Assembly: GCA_009746045.1 (NCBI GenBank)
Contig: RPFO01000080.1
Location: 2,423,315 to 2,470,814, forward strand
Reading direction: 5' to 3'
Length of the DNA stretch: 47,500 nt
Origin: Mesostigma viride
Taxonomy: Eukaryota; Streptophyta; Mesostigmatophyceae; Mesostigmatales; Mesostigmataceae
Shown here: positions 27,275 to 39,034 of the stretch, in pieces
Numbering within the stretch: the first letter of the stretch is position 1
Layout: each line of letters opens with the position of its first letter
The notes under the pieces: model-generated
Database searches by the model: none
What the model saw: only the letters and a program-made list of their open reading frames with translations
What the model was told of the DNA's origin: nothing
Translations under genes and position numbers: made by a program

Positions 27275-27420
27275 GCGATTACCTCGATATCTTAACATTA
27301 CCCATAACAAGAAGGGCTGGTGTACGGCTGTCTATGATAATTAAGCGCAAGGATCCTAAATATCAGCAAATTCCTTTTATTCGCTACCCCGATATTCACA
27401 GTCTCCTTTCCCACACAGCA
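27275..27420 (+). mobile_element. Left part of an interrupted retroelement (host copy)
   Basis: The plus strand carries reverse-transcriptase sequence (ATTCGCTACCCCGATATTCA, 27380-27399) that breaks off at CACACAGCA and resumes at 28812. Together they match copy B's own sequence without a gap. It has frame breaks (a stop near 27343). Confidence 0.85.
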
Positions 27421-28811
27421 ATTAATTAATTAATTAAACTCGTGCTCCCGTTGGGGAGTCACGGAGCACCGAAGTGCTTTTAATCCCTGTGTGTGCACTA
27501 CAGGAGAAAGGGTAGAGACCCCCAGTCTCCTTCATGCCAAAGGCATGCCACAGCTGCATTCGGGCGCGGCTAGCTAAAAGGACAGGCTAACGATCCGGCA
27601 AACTGTGGGTGCAATAAGACCCATGTGAGCATATCATAGCAAGGAGCGTGGGCAGGTAATCTGAACATCAAAGAGACAACCAGCGCAGGCCAGAAATCGG
27701 GAGAATCCGGACCATGGTAGCTCGAGCCTGCCGTTATCTTTTCCGCGTTTTCGAGTCGTTCAGGATGATGAAGATGAATGGTGATGGAAATGTGTATCCT
27801 TGTGCATTGAAATTATGGCTGGCTTACGTGTGGAGCGATTAGATGACCTAGACGGTGGGGCCGGAAACAGCATGCTTGATCAGGGCGTGTGTTTCTAGCC
27901 TAACTGGCCGGGAGTGTCTAGTGGTGAGCACCATTGCTGCGATCGCTCTCCCACCATTTACGAGGAAATACCCGCAAATGGAAAACCACTGAAAAGGTCT
28001 AGCTAGTCAGTCATCACGTTAGCCATGCCATGATTCCAAACGTCCAAGAACTGCACACGGTGCAAAGGCAAAAAGCCGGAGGACAGCACTTTCAAATGTG
28101 CGGCGGGAACCAAAAGCCCGCGGATGCCAGAAAACATCGTGTTGCGGCAGCGACGCGACGATGTGGACAACGAATCCAGTGCCAAGCTCGGAACGGCCGC
28201 AAAGGAGATCTGGCATCACAGGGTTCAGATGTGCGGAGATACTATGCGATCCAGCCGGTCCACGACCTGTTTGTAGAGCTTGTGCCAAGGGGCAGCACCG
28301 AACAGATGTGGGTGACGTTGCAAAAAACATCGGACTTGACGGAGCATAATGGCTCGGTCATAGTCTTTGACCAATAAACGCTGCAAGAGTTCAACAAGAG
28401 TCGTGATGAAATCAACACGATAAGAACAAAGACGGGAAAAACGATGTAACTGAGAAAGAACAACACCATATTTTGCTGTGTGGGAAAGGAGACTGTGAAT
28501 ATCGGGGTAACGAATAAAAGGAATTTGCTGGTATTTAGGATCCTTGCGCTTATCATAGATAGCCGTACGCCAGCCCTTCTTGTTATGGGTAATGTTAAGA
28601 TCGAGGTAATTGCAATGAGTATCCTCCGACGTGAGCTTTAATGTGAGGGACGCTTGCGGGTAGATGCCAGGCAGTGAACATAGCCAGGGCGTAGCATGGC
28701 TGTACTAGGACTAGGCTAAGGCTATGGCTGGTTGTGTACCGTGCGTTGGCGGCACGTGACTAGGTGTGTTGGCACAGCTACGCAACATTCTAGGCATGGC
28801 TGCCTTAGCGG
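27421..28811 (-). mobile_element. Retroelement copy B nested in a related copy, 9-bp target-site duplication
   Basis: Flanked by CACACAGCA at 27412-27420 and 28812-28820. The minus strand reads reverse-transcriptase C-terminal sequence: NYLDLNITHNKKGWRTAIYD, IPFIRYPDIHSLLSHTAKYG, VVLSQLHRFSRLCSYRVDF, then RQVRCFLQRHPHLFGAAPW. YGV..SQL.R..R.C is a motif I associate with Penelope-like or related retroelements; the class is uncertain. About 800 bases of 3' region follow, then the hairpin and TTAA tail (27421-27437). Only the end of the reverse transcriptase is present, so it is 5'-truncated. Confidence 0.85.
27669..27763 (-). repeat. Dispersed about 105-bp repeat, copy 2 (inside retroelement B)
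   Basis: Inverted relative to copies 1 and 3. Absent from the host copy at the corresponding place (29600-29615), so it inserted into B or was lost from the other. Confidence 0.7.
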
Positions 28812-29832
28812 CACACAGCAAAATATGGTGTTGTTCTTAGTCAGTTGCATCGTTTTTCCCGTCTTTGTTCTTATCGTGTCGATTTCATCACGACTCTTGT
28901 TGAACTCTTGCATTGTTTGTTGGTCAAAGACTGTGACCGAGACATTATGCTCCGTCAAGTCCGGTGTTTTTTGCAACGTCACCCACATCTGTTCGGTGCT
29001 GCCCCTTGGCACAAGCTCTACAAACAGGTTGTGGACGTCCACAACCTGTGGTGTGGTCGACCGGCTGGATCGCGTAGTATCAAGGCACATCTGTCGAACC
29101 CGGCCTGTGATGCCAGATCTCCTTTGCGGCCGTTCTGAGCTTGGCACTGGATTCGTTGTCCACATCGTCGCGTCGCTGGCTCGCTGCAGCAACACGGTGT
29201 TTTCTGGCATACGCGGGCTTTTGGTTCCCGCCGCACATTTGAAAGTGCTGTCCTCCGGATTTTTGCCTTTGCACCGTGTGCAGTTCTTGGACGTTTGGAA
29301 TCATGGCATGACTACTGTAATGACTGACTAGCTATAGACTTTTTCCGACAAGCTTTAGGCCTGGTTGTCTCCTTGATAGACCTTTTCAGTGGTTTTCCAT
29401 TTGCGGGTATTTCCTCGTAAATGGTGGGAGAGCGATCGCAGCCATGGTGCTCACCACTAGACACTCCCGGCCAGTTAGGCGCAAAACACACGCCCTGATC
29501 AAGCAAGTTGTTTCCGGCCCCACCGTCTAGGTCATCTAGTCGCTCTACGCGTAAGCCAGCCATAATTTCAATGCACAAGGCTACACATTTCCATCACCAT
29601 TCATATTCATGCTCACATGGGTCTTATTGCACCCACAGTTTGCCGGATTGTTAGCCTGTCCTTTTAGCTAGCCGCGCCCGATTGCAGCTGTGGCATGCCT
29701 TTGGCATGAAGGAGACTGGGGGTCTCTGCCCTTTCTCCTGTAGTGCACACACAGGGATTAAAAGCACTTCGGTGCTCCGTGACTCCGGCCCAACGGGAGC
29801 ACGAGTTTAATTAATTAATTAATTAATTAATT
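28812..29832 (+). mobile_element. Right part of the interrupted retroelement (host copy) with 3' tail
   Basis: Continues the reverse-transcriptase frame (FSRLCSYRVDFITTLVELL, RQVRCFLQRHPHLFGAAPW), then the 3' region, hairpin (GGTGCTCCGTGACTCC..GGGAGCACGAG, 29770-29805) and TTAA tail (29806-29832). Compared with copy B it lacks about 115 bases that correspond to the dispersed repeat at 27669-27763, and has a duplicated GTTGTGGACGTCCACAAC palindrome at 29028-29045. Confidence 0.85.
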
Positions 29833-29845
29833 CATATTCATCATC

Positions 29846-29950
29846 CTGAACGACTCAAACACGCGGACAAGATAACGGCAGGCTCGAGCTACCGTGGTCC
29901 GGATTCGAGATCCTGATTCAGAACTGGCCTGCGCTGGTTGTCTCCTTGCT
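29846..29950. repeat. Dispersed about 105-bp repeat, copy 3
   Basis: Begins 14 bases after the TTAA tail of the retroelement. It matches 13071-13168 with about a dozen extra bases in the middle (near 29910). A short echo of its end lies at 31295-31322. Confidence 0.7.
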
Positions 29951-31598
29951 AGTGGTGGATCAAACTTTAAAGCACATTCTTTTCATAGCCTTGCAGTCTT
30001 CTGGCTTCCTCACAGACAAGTGCAGAAGAGATCCAAGTAATGCAAAAGCGTTGCACGGCAAGTGCTCATCTGGTTCACTGGAGCATATGCAAGCACTTGT
30101 CGGGTCAATGTTGATTGATTATTATGGATAGGGGGTACGTAGTACGTGCGGTGCAGGACCGCAACCATAATTATTACAACATGGAGAGTGAAATCTATTG
30201 TAAAGAGCTTATGAAAGCCTTTCCTAACGGGCTGTAACTGGCGCTGCCTTAAAAAAAAGAAAACTAGAACGTTAAAGACATGTCCATCATTTACTCCTTG
30301 ACCAGCAAAAAGTAAAACAGCTCTTGATAAGGCAGGATGGAGCACCGCAGCTTGCTGCTGCGTAGGCAGCTCAAAACCCAGAGGATGCAATCACTGGGCT
30401 GGACAAATCTCTACATGATTGAATGCTGATGCTGTGGAGGCAAACGTCTGGCCTCACCACACACGTGGCAAATGAAATGATGACCATGTGCCAGTACATG
30501 CCGCAGGTCGCATGGAGGTCATTCGCACCATCAAGGGTGGATGAAGGAAAGAACCATGTCAAGTAACTCATCGTGGTGCAAAGTTAATGGATTCGACCGT
30601 GCTGAGCACAGCTGCAACCAAGACCCCTATCAACTAATTACCAGCTCATCCATATCAGCGGTACAACCCATTGACCACCAACCCCAAGTCTTGATCCAAC
30701 AACCGCTGCGCCTGTCCTACACCCGTTGGATAGCCCGGCAACTGGCACTCGATCCGTTGAGCTACGTGCCACCCCGTAACGCCAGCATCACTAAATGAAG
30801 CCACCCTGCAACGCCAGCATCACAAAATGAAGCTGGCTCTGCCCAGTCTCTGGGCCCCCCAACGGCATAAAATGGTCACTCACAACTGGAAGAACATGCG
30901 TCGGAAATGGAATTAGCTGCCTGCACTTGGACAGGCGAAGGCTCATGCACCACATCCCCAATTGTGCCATCAGAGGGTCGTCGGGTCGTCCGCGTACCAG
31001 ACGGCAATGCATGAATATCAACGAGACAACCACGTGGCTCACCGCTCACAACTCCAATTCCCATCAAGCACTTTCCTTGCCGACAAACGCTCCCTAGCGA
31101 CCAGAGGTCTCTAAGACCCCTCCACGAGCTCGGCCCTGGTCAGGTGCACACCAGTCTGCCGGTCCATAAGAAAGAGCAGAAAGCATCGAGTCAAACGTAT
31201 GCTCGACACGATCTGATGATACCATGGAAACTTGCCCCCCCTGCCCGAAGCTTGCAGGCGTAGTCGCTAGAGAGATAACATGGTCCAGAGTCTCCAGATT
31301 TTTGGCCTGAGCTGGTTGTGTCAATGATAGTTGCGCTCGCAAGCCAGACACCCTTGTTCATGCCCGCCTGCCCCTACGCCTCGTCCCCGCCGAAAGACTG
31401 AAACCCTCCACCAACCAGGCCTGCTGACGTGACCGGCTGGAACAGCCCCTTCCCCCCCCCCCCCCCCCCTCCAACACACTCCAGAGGTGTCACAGCGACC
31501 ACCCAACACGGCTCCGTTCGTGCCCGGTGGGGGCCAATTCATGTCATCCTGCCCCTCAATGCCGACCCGCGGTAAGTGCCTTCACGAAACCCTCCCAC
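29951..31598. other. Spacer downstream of the SnRK2 gene
   Basis: It contains a poly-C run at about 31447-31470. I see no conserved coding motif and no RNA gene. Confidence 0.5.
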
Positions 31599-34500
31599 TC
31601 AATGCTTGCCCGCGGGAGGAGCCTTCATGAAATCCTCCGCCTTCATATGATACGTCTTGGGCACCGCGCCGCAATCAGCCTCCAAGTCATCCCCCACGAA
31701 CGGGTCCGCGTCCAGTTCCATCTCCAACAGCCCTGCCAACTGCGAGTTACCCGACATGTTCGCTGAGCTATTCCCAGACCCGAGCCCCACCCCGTCCATC
31801 TGGTACTTGGTGGCCCCTTCCTCGATGCAGGCTTCGGCAAGCACCTGCGCGATGTCCTCGCAGGACTGCATCTTCCCGTCCCAGGCATCGAACGCGTCCA
31901 GCGGGCGGTCCAAGTCGCCGGGCAGGTTCTGTAGGTACCACTTGTGCTGCTTGATCTCGTCCATGGTGATACGCTGGCGTGAAGGGAAACGAACAAAGTA
32001 GACAAGGGGTGGGGTTTGGTTAGCAACAAGGTATACCTGTGCTGCTTGACGTCATCCATGGTGATGTCCTGGAGAAATCAGAGGGGAAGAAGATGGAAAA
32101 TAGAGAAGAAGATGGGAAGTGAATGCACAAGAGTTAGCATGGAGGTACCAGTTGCGCTGCCTGGTCTCATCCATCATGATGCGCTGGAGAAGACCGAGAG
32201 TGGAGATGATAGAGGGGGAGAAAATCGAAATAGGAAGCAAGGGGGAGTCCGGTAAAAGCGGATTGCAATAAGGTGCCGCCTGTGTTGCTTGATCTCATAA
32301 TTGGTTATGCGCTGGCATGGGGGAAGAAACGTGAAGTAGAGAGACAAAGTACAAAAGAGGCAAGATTTCAGCACACAGCAGACTTAACATCAGGTCAGCA
32401 CGATTCCGTTGCCATTTTGTGTAGGTGTTACTTTGTGTAAGGTGGCAGCATCACATGCCACGTCAGGATTGACCGCGAATGTGCAGGGTCTTTCAGACAC
32501 ATGGAGTGGGACAGTGCAGGTCTTCCTGTGTCGGAAGGCAGCACCACACAACTTGTAGAGGTGGACAACGAATATGCAACATGGGGTTTATGATCATCTC
32601 AAGTGGGCAGTAAGTGAGGGTTCTCCCTTGACCATGACTTGTGCCACGATCGCGTGTGGCGTGGCAGCAATATTAAGTGAGACAGCTATTCCTGGACGCA
32701 TGGCGATCCAATGGCGTGGAGGGACTAGGGTATATAAATACCTCAGCCGGGTTGACCACAAACACGCGCACGAGGAGATCTTTACAGGCATTTCTGCAAC
32801 ATGGGGCATTGGTACTAGTTTAATGAGCGACAGGAGGCGAGAGTCTACGTACCTCAGCCGGGTTGACCACGAATATACGCGCCAGCAGCTGTTTACATTC
32901 GGGCGATACGCTGAGGTGGTCAGGGATGGTGTACTGGACCGCCATGATGCGCTGGTGATGGGGAGCAGAAAAGGGGGGGGGGCAGGGGAAGGGGGGAGGA
33001 GGTAACAGAGATGAAGAATACGATTAACGAATCAGCCGGGAGGTGGTCAGGGATGGTGTACTGGACCGCCAAAATGTGCTGGTGAGGAGGGGACGCGGGG
33101 ACGGCAGAGACAACCGAGAACGGCGGTGCGTGAGAATTGGAGAATGGAGTAACGGGGAAAGAAGAAGGAAAAAAATGGAGTAACGGGGAAGGGACAACCA
33201 AGCAAATGAGTGCGAACAATCAGGGGCGATTGGGTGCAAATATTAACTGGTGGGAGCATATGAGCGACAGTGATGTGGCAGGCAGGCCCTGTTTCCAAAC
33301 ATCAAAGCTCCAAATCGCAAGTGAACCCCGCACGCAAGAACCCCGCTGGAGTACTGGTGAACCCAGGCACTCGTAGGGAAACTCACCTCCAGTTCCAGAA
33401 AACTTAACCTCAAACTCTTGGAAAGCATTCAGCAAGCCCTTTTAGGGCCGCTCACCTGGATGGTTTTCCGGTAATTGTGGGGGTCCTTTGGGTCCTCGAA
33501 CGGGTAGCTGCCCACCAGCATCGCGTACAGCATGACGCCGAGCGACCACACATCCGCCATCTGCACACGGTGATAAGGGGGCTAATAGAAACAACAATTA
33601 GTGCCACGTGTGGACACAGAAATAACAAAAAAGCGACCACATAATAAGGAGAACGGTCGAGTTCGCCAGAGCACACCAGGATTGTTGCACATTTCTTCCA
33701 TAAACAAAACAAAACAAAAATCGAGATATGTGATTTCCAATATGAAGCCCCGGTGGCTGTTTTCCCAACCAAGAATGCCACCAAGTCGCCGAGATATTGA
33801 GCAACGAGTACCTGATGTATTGATGTACCAACTGACTGGCTCACCTTGCTGTCGTATGTGCTTCACCTGTATGGGAATACCTTGACTGACTAGATAGACG
33901 GATGGACTGACTAACTCACCTTGCCGTCATAGGTGGCTCACTGGCATGGGAATACCTTGACTGACTAGATAGACGGACGGACTGTCTGAATACTGACTAA
34001 TGGGCTCACCTTGCCGTCGTATTTTTTCCGGAAGATCACCTCCGGCGCGATGTATGCGGGCGTGCCGACGCGTGAGTCCGGCGCCGAATGATACAGCGAC
34101 GACTGCGTTGGGCATACACAGGGAGCGGGTGGCCAACGATGGGGCAGGGGGGAGTAATAAAGAAAAGAGACAACCAACCGATATCAATATTGCGTGAGAC
34201 AACTCATGCAATGTCCCACACCTTGCTTCAGCAGAAGCCACAGGCAGAGGGTGTGTATGGTGTTACAGTAGACAACAGGCCAATAGCTGGTTTGCATACA
34301 CTCGTTTACCAGCAACCGAAAGCATCACAACAGTAGCCCCCCACACTTCATCAGGCAGTCAGGCAGACACATCGCATGCTGTACAGAACTTGATATTTTA
34401 TCTTCTCACAACCGTCTGGACTCCATAAATGCCGAGGGCTTGGCCGTATCTGTATTCGTTACATCTGAGAAAGGCAATCTTTGGCCTTATAATGTTGGCA

Positions 34501-37500
34501 TTAACACGTGTGCAGCTAACTGTAACACCACGGGCGATTCTATGTCTTGTTGTGATTATCAGAGCAGATTTAACCAAATATATTGCCAAGCAACGAGAAA
34601 CTCCACCACACCTTAAGAGTGCCCGACACCCATTACCTTGTCTTGAGGTAGCAAACACCCCATCACTTCCCCCTAAATTAGCCAACACCCATCAACTCGC
34701 CCGAACCCTTCACCCCCCACCGTGGGGCAGCCAATACCCCATCCCTTCTCACCCTCACCCCTCACCCAACATCTATCACCCATAACCTTACACTAGTGAG
34801 CACCCCATCACCCCTCACCTTGGAGTACCCAAAGTCACAGATCTTCACGCGCGGCGCCGTGTTGCCGTCAAGCAGCGTGTTTTCCAGCTTGAGGTCGCGG
34901 TGGCAGATTTGCTGCGCGCAACAGCACACACAAGCACAACACGCGGGACAGAGATCATTAGAAAGACTGTAGTTACAGCGCGTTGGACAGAGCGCGTGGG
35001 CCGGCAGGGTTACAGAGTGGCCCCAAACGGTTTGTGTGTTACCGCATTGTACACACTAGTGTTCTGTACTGCATGCACTAGCGGCAAAATGCAATCTAAC
35101 TGTAACCTTACGCCTTTCTTCATATGCCAGGTGCGTGGCTGCATGCTTTCCGAATTGCTGTTCATGCATAAGCCGCATTGCTTACACCTTCTCCACAACA
35201 GCCCGGAAATATTTGATGCTGCCAAATGCAGGTTCATTCTACGGCGCCCGCCCGCTGACTTGAAAGTGCCGATATATTTGATACGCAAACTCAACAAGAG
35301 TTTGTCAACAAGTAAAGCCATGGGGCACCTGTGGAGCCGTGGCATGCCGCCCACTCATAGTGACAACAAGGAGGAGCCGACCCAAGACAAGGCAGGGCAG
35401 TAGTGATGGATTCCGCCAAAAATGCCGCCTATGTAACATGCCCGTCTCACTAAGTAATGTATTCAATCCTAGTCAGCACGCCATGCAATCTGTCCTATAC
35501 AATAACCAGCAAGTCACATTCTTCATTCGGTATCCAAAACGATCTCAGCATGCGGATAGGGCCTACCTGGGAGTGCACGTAGCTGACGCCCGACACCAGC
35601 TGCTGGAAGAAGAAGCGCGCCTGGAGGAGGCAGGGGGCAGCATCAGCACGCAAACATGCAACGCACAGGATCATGGCACACAGGGTCAGGTCACACAGGT
35701 GACCACTGAGACAATATTCAATAATTTCTAGAAACAGTGTAGGGGCCAGGGCAACCAATGTCAAGGCTAGAGCATGCAGATATTATGGGTGAGCAGAAAT
35801 TACCACTTCGCAAGGCCATTCCCAATCCCAGTCTTCTAGTTACAAGAAGAAAGGGAAGGGTACAGCCAGGACTGCTTCTATGGACAATTACATCGATCAG
35901 GTGCAGGGGCACATAGTACGGTGCAGGCCCAGCCAAGAGCTGCCCACAAGGCGTGACGCAAGGCAAGGCCCTCAAAAAACAGATACAGATAAATAGTAGC
36001 GAAGGGGTTTCCATCACCCAGCATATATTGTTGCATTTGACAAATTGCGCTGCAAACTGGACACAGCGAAGGAGGACGTGACACAGAGAGCAATCACCCA
36101 AATCTCTTGTCTGCTGATTGTCTGCTACATGATGGCAAGGAGTGGCAGTCAAGCTATCAGATGTGGCAAGTTAAAATGGCTTGGTGTAGGAATTGAGATG
36201 GTGTGGCAAGTCATAGGAAAGCACCTCTGCTTCGTGGAAGCGCCCCTTTCGGCAGATGCGGTCAAAGAGCTCCCCGCTGGACGCGTACTCCATCACGATG
36301 GCAAGGTGGGTGGGCGTGAGGAGGACCTGCAAACCAGCAAATAGGATAAAGCAGATACAAGTAAAAAGAAAGAATGGCAAGAGGACAGGCGCGATACATC
36401 AGGTTACACGAGGGAAAAAAAAAAAAAAATGTAACGTGGTTCCTCCATCCATAAGCTGTAAAGAGCACATCTGAACACGTAGAAACAACAAAGAAAACGA
36501 AAAACGGACAGGGTACACTGGGGGAGTGGGGCTGAATAAGGTCGGCAGAACACAATGGTAGTTAGGAAGAAAGGTACTTAGGAATGAAGGTGACCTCGAT
36601 GGGCGGGAAAAAGACATCTTGCGTCAGTGACCACAAACGGCCAACAATTCTACCGCATCCCAGCCGTGCCTAGCTTTTCCGCAATTCATCCAAGTCATGT
36701 TGTCCTAGAAAAATCATAGGGCCCACCATAAGCCGACCATACATCCCTCGTATTGGAAAGGCCACGAACTATCGATGACGGGAGGCGGGGAGAAAGGGGA
36801 GTGGGGGGGGATATCTCAACCCTCTCAATTGAGACATGATAGAACTTGGGCAATTGTATTGGCCACCAAAGATGACCACAAATATTCTGCAAACACGCAA
36901 AATATTGAAACCGATGCCGCCATGGCTGCGAGCACCTCGGCATTTTAAAGAGGATGAAAAGGTCTTAGGAGTAGCGCACCTCTTTGAAGCGGATGATGTT
37001 TGGGTGCCAGAGCATGCGGTGGTTGACAATCTCTCGCTGCACGTTCTCATCGATCTGAGGGGGAGCAGCAGTAGAAGCAGCAGCAGATGAAAAACCAGGG
37101 ACACAGTTCATTAGCAGGCACAAGCTTGTTATCAGGGACAAATTCATTGACAGGGCGGGGCCAAGGAAGGCATGGGTTCATTACCAGGCATGGGTTCATA
37201 CATGGTAGCTGCTCTCACCAATCTGTCGCCGAAACATAGGGAAAAGGGTGCTAAGGAAGGATGCCCAGATATAAGGATACCAAAAAATAAGTTCACGAGA
37301 TGAGCTCAAGCCAGCAGTCACATCCATACATGAGCTATGGGAAAAACAAGAAGTGCTGTTCAAAACATCTTTTGATTGGATGGATGATGCCGATGTGGGG
37401 CAATACCCAAACAATGCTGTTATTACATTAATATGCGGGCAGTTAATCTGCCAGAGCGCCATCCACCGTCAGTTGGATGGATGATGCCGATGTGGGGCAA

Positions 37501-39034
37501 TACCCAAACAATGCTGTTATTACATTAATATGCGGGCAGTTAATCTGCCAGAGCGCCATCCACCGTCAGTTGCTAGATAACAAAGGGCAACAGTGAATAT
37601 CCAAGAAAAAGAAATGGACAGCGACGCCAACCAGTACATATTAGATGATTATCCACTTGTAATATAATGAATTGTTGGTAACCAGTTACTCATGGTAACT
37701 TGTCACAGAAACATATTCAAAATAAGATTGAAAAAGAAAGGGCTTTCTGGATGGCACAATCCCAACTGACACGATATTTTGCATCATGCCTCATAACCAG
37801 TTTAACACAGAGTAAACCCTTGAAAGTCTGTTGTAAAGAATGGCTGGTTAGGATAAAGAAAATACACCCTTGGAAGTACAGGAAGACAACCTACAGCAAA
37901 AAAAAAGAGGGGGAAATAAGAAACGCCTCTTGAATTCATTTATTGAAAAACTCTATCTGTGAGTAGAGTATGCTGGGTAGCAATCCAACCACAGGTATTA
38001 GCCTAGCATGGAGCTTAGCCATCCAACCACAGGCCCGAGCCTACCATGGCCGCAATGCCTACACATGCCCTTGGACAAACGCAGACATGCAGCATCAATC
38101 GGCCAACAATCGGCCGCTTAATGTGACCGTAGTGGCTTTGATGAGCTGAGGCATGTTAGGACTTAAACTTTAACTACCATGGGAGTTTTGACTTGCAATG
38201 CTAAAAGGTTGGCATCAGGTGGGGTGAGGGTCTTGGGGTGGCTGATGACAAACCAGCTTTAGTCCTGAAAAACTGATAAACCTTCTAACATCACAAAATC
38301 GCAAGTAAAAGCAGGTCTGGAACACGCCCAGGCATGTTCATGTGATGGCATCATGCAGCAAAGTGACGCCGTGACTGTGAATCCATTGGCAGACTGTGAA
38401 TCCAATGGCAGAAACTACTTGATTCTGACCCAGGGCAGGCAGCATCAAAAAGGGTAACACAGCAAGGGGCAGCCTCATAATCAATAACATCCCCTGCGTT
38501 ACTGCGGCTAGGACACAGAGCGAGCTGAGCAAGACGACAGGGGGTCATGCATGCTGACGCCAGGCATGGCCGACACAAATCGTGCCCCGACTCCTACCCC
38601 GCCCTCACTCCCCAAAGGAAAGGCTACGTAAACACAGAGTGGCGTAGCGACAAAGCTGTGACATTCCTCTAATATGCTAGAAATACAGCTAGAAATAAAG
38701 CTAATTCTCCTGGAGATCATTCGTACCATGTGGCCTCGAGGGATGTACTTGACTGCCAGGTATTCGCCAGTCTGCGGGTCCCGAACGAGGTGCGTAACGC
38801 CGAAGTTGCCTTTACCTATGTCTTTTACCTGCAAACCAATACGGTATGCAAGGCCATACGGGGAAAATCATGCTCAATAATGCTCAATTTGCAGGTAGGT
38901 CGTCAAGCAATGCGTCGATAGGCATGCCCAGCCACAGGCCAACAGAGAACAGTCTCACGCACGTATTGATATCGCCCAAGGTCTCTCGGCTCTGGCAACG
39001 GTGGCATTAAATGGTCTCCTAATTTGTCCCCCAT
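31599..39034 (-). CDS. SnRK2-type Ser/Thr protein kinase, 10 exons, complete
   Basis: Plant-type kinase of osmotic stress/ABA signalling. Exons (5' to 3'): 39034-38963, 38828-38727, 37054-36980, 36326-36225, 35620-35567, 34911-34819, 34102-34010, 33560-33456, 32951-32853, 31973-31599. All introns are phase 0; 389 residues. Motifs: [18 protein letters not shown] (Gly loop), AVKYI Lys51, [48 protein letters not shown] (Asp141), KICDFGYSK (Asp161), activation loop [59 protein letters not shown]. The C-terminus has a DIAQVLAEA segment (SnRK2 domain I) and an acidic stretch ([16 protein letters not shown]) like domain II of ABA-responsive members. The start is ATG at 39034, which gives RYQY|VKDIG in frame. 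Exon lengths 75-102-54-93-93-105-99 equal those I recall for land plants. Confidence 0.95.
32033..32312 (-). repeat. Three degraded copies of SnRK2 exon 10 start with acceptor
   Basis: At 32041-32075, 32152-32188 and 32278-32316 the plus strand repeats GTGCTGCTTGA.CTC.TCCATGGTGAT.CGCTGG from 31943-31976. In the minus frame they still resemble MDEIKQHK (for example MDDVKQHR). Each keeps a CAG acceptor. Confidence 0.85.
32730..32790 (-). repeat. Copy of SnRK2 exon 9 end and donor
   Basis: TACCTCAGCCGGGTTGACCA at 32738-32757 repeats 32850-32869 exactly, including the GTA of the donor. The following bases diverge. Confidence 0.85.
33027..33085 (-). repeat. Copy of SnRK2 exon 9 start and acceptor
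   Basis: GAGGTGGTCAGGGATGGTGT and ACTGGACCGCCAAAATGTGCTGG at 33041-33083 repeat 32912-32955. The copy is fused to a CAGCCGGG piece from the other end of the exon, so exon 9 has copies on both sides. Confidence 0.85.
33838..34003 (-). repeat. Two copies of SnRK2 exon 7 end and donor
   Basis: CTCACCTTGCTGTCGTA (33840) and CTCACCTTGCCGTCATA (33916) repeat CTCACCTTGCCGTCGTA (34005-34021). They lie in an about 76-bp tandem unit with ACTGACTAGATAGACGGA. Confidence 0.85.
37376..37569. repeat. 97-bp exact tandem duplication in SnRK2 intron 2
   Basis: Two copies starting TTGGATGGATGATGCCGATG with no difference that I can see. It is not similar to the flanking exons. The rest of 37055-38726 shows nothing recognisable. 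Confidence 0.92.

Noticed and set aside
28019-28330. Small minus-strand protein in retroelement B
   Set aside because: It lies in the 3' region after the reverse-transcriptase stop; frames differ between the two copies, so it is not conserved as protein.
38508-38834. SnRK2 start at the exon beginning VKDIG using a TTG codon
   Set aside because: The acceptor CAG precedes this exon, and an upstream ATG exon (39034-38963) joins in frame to give RYQYVKDIG.
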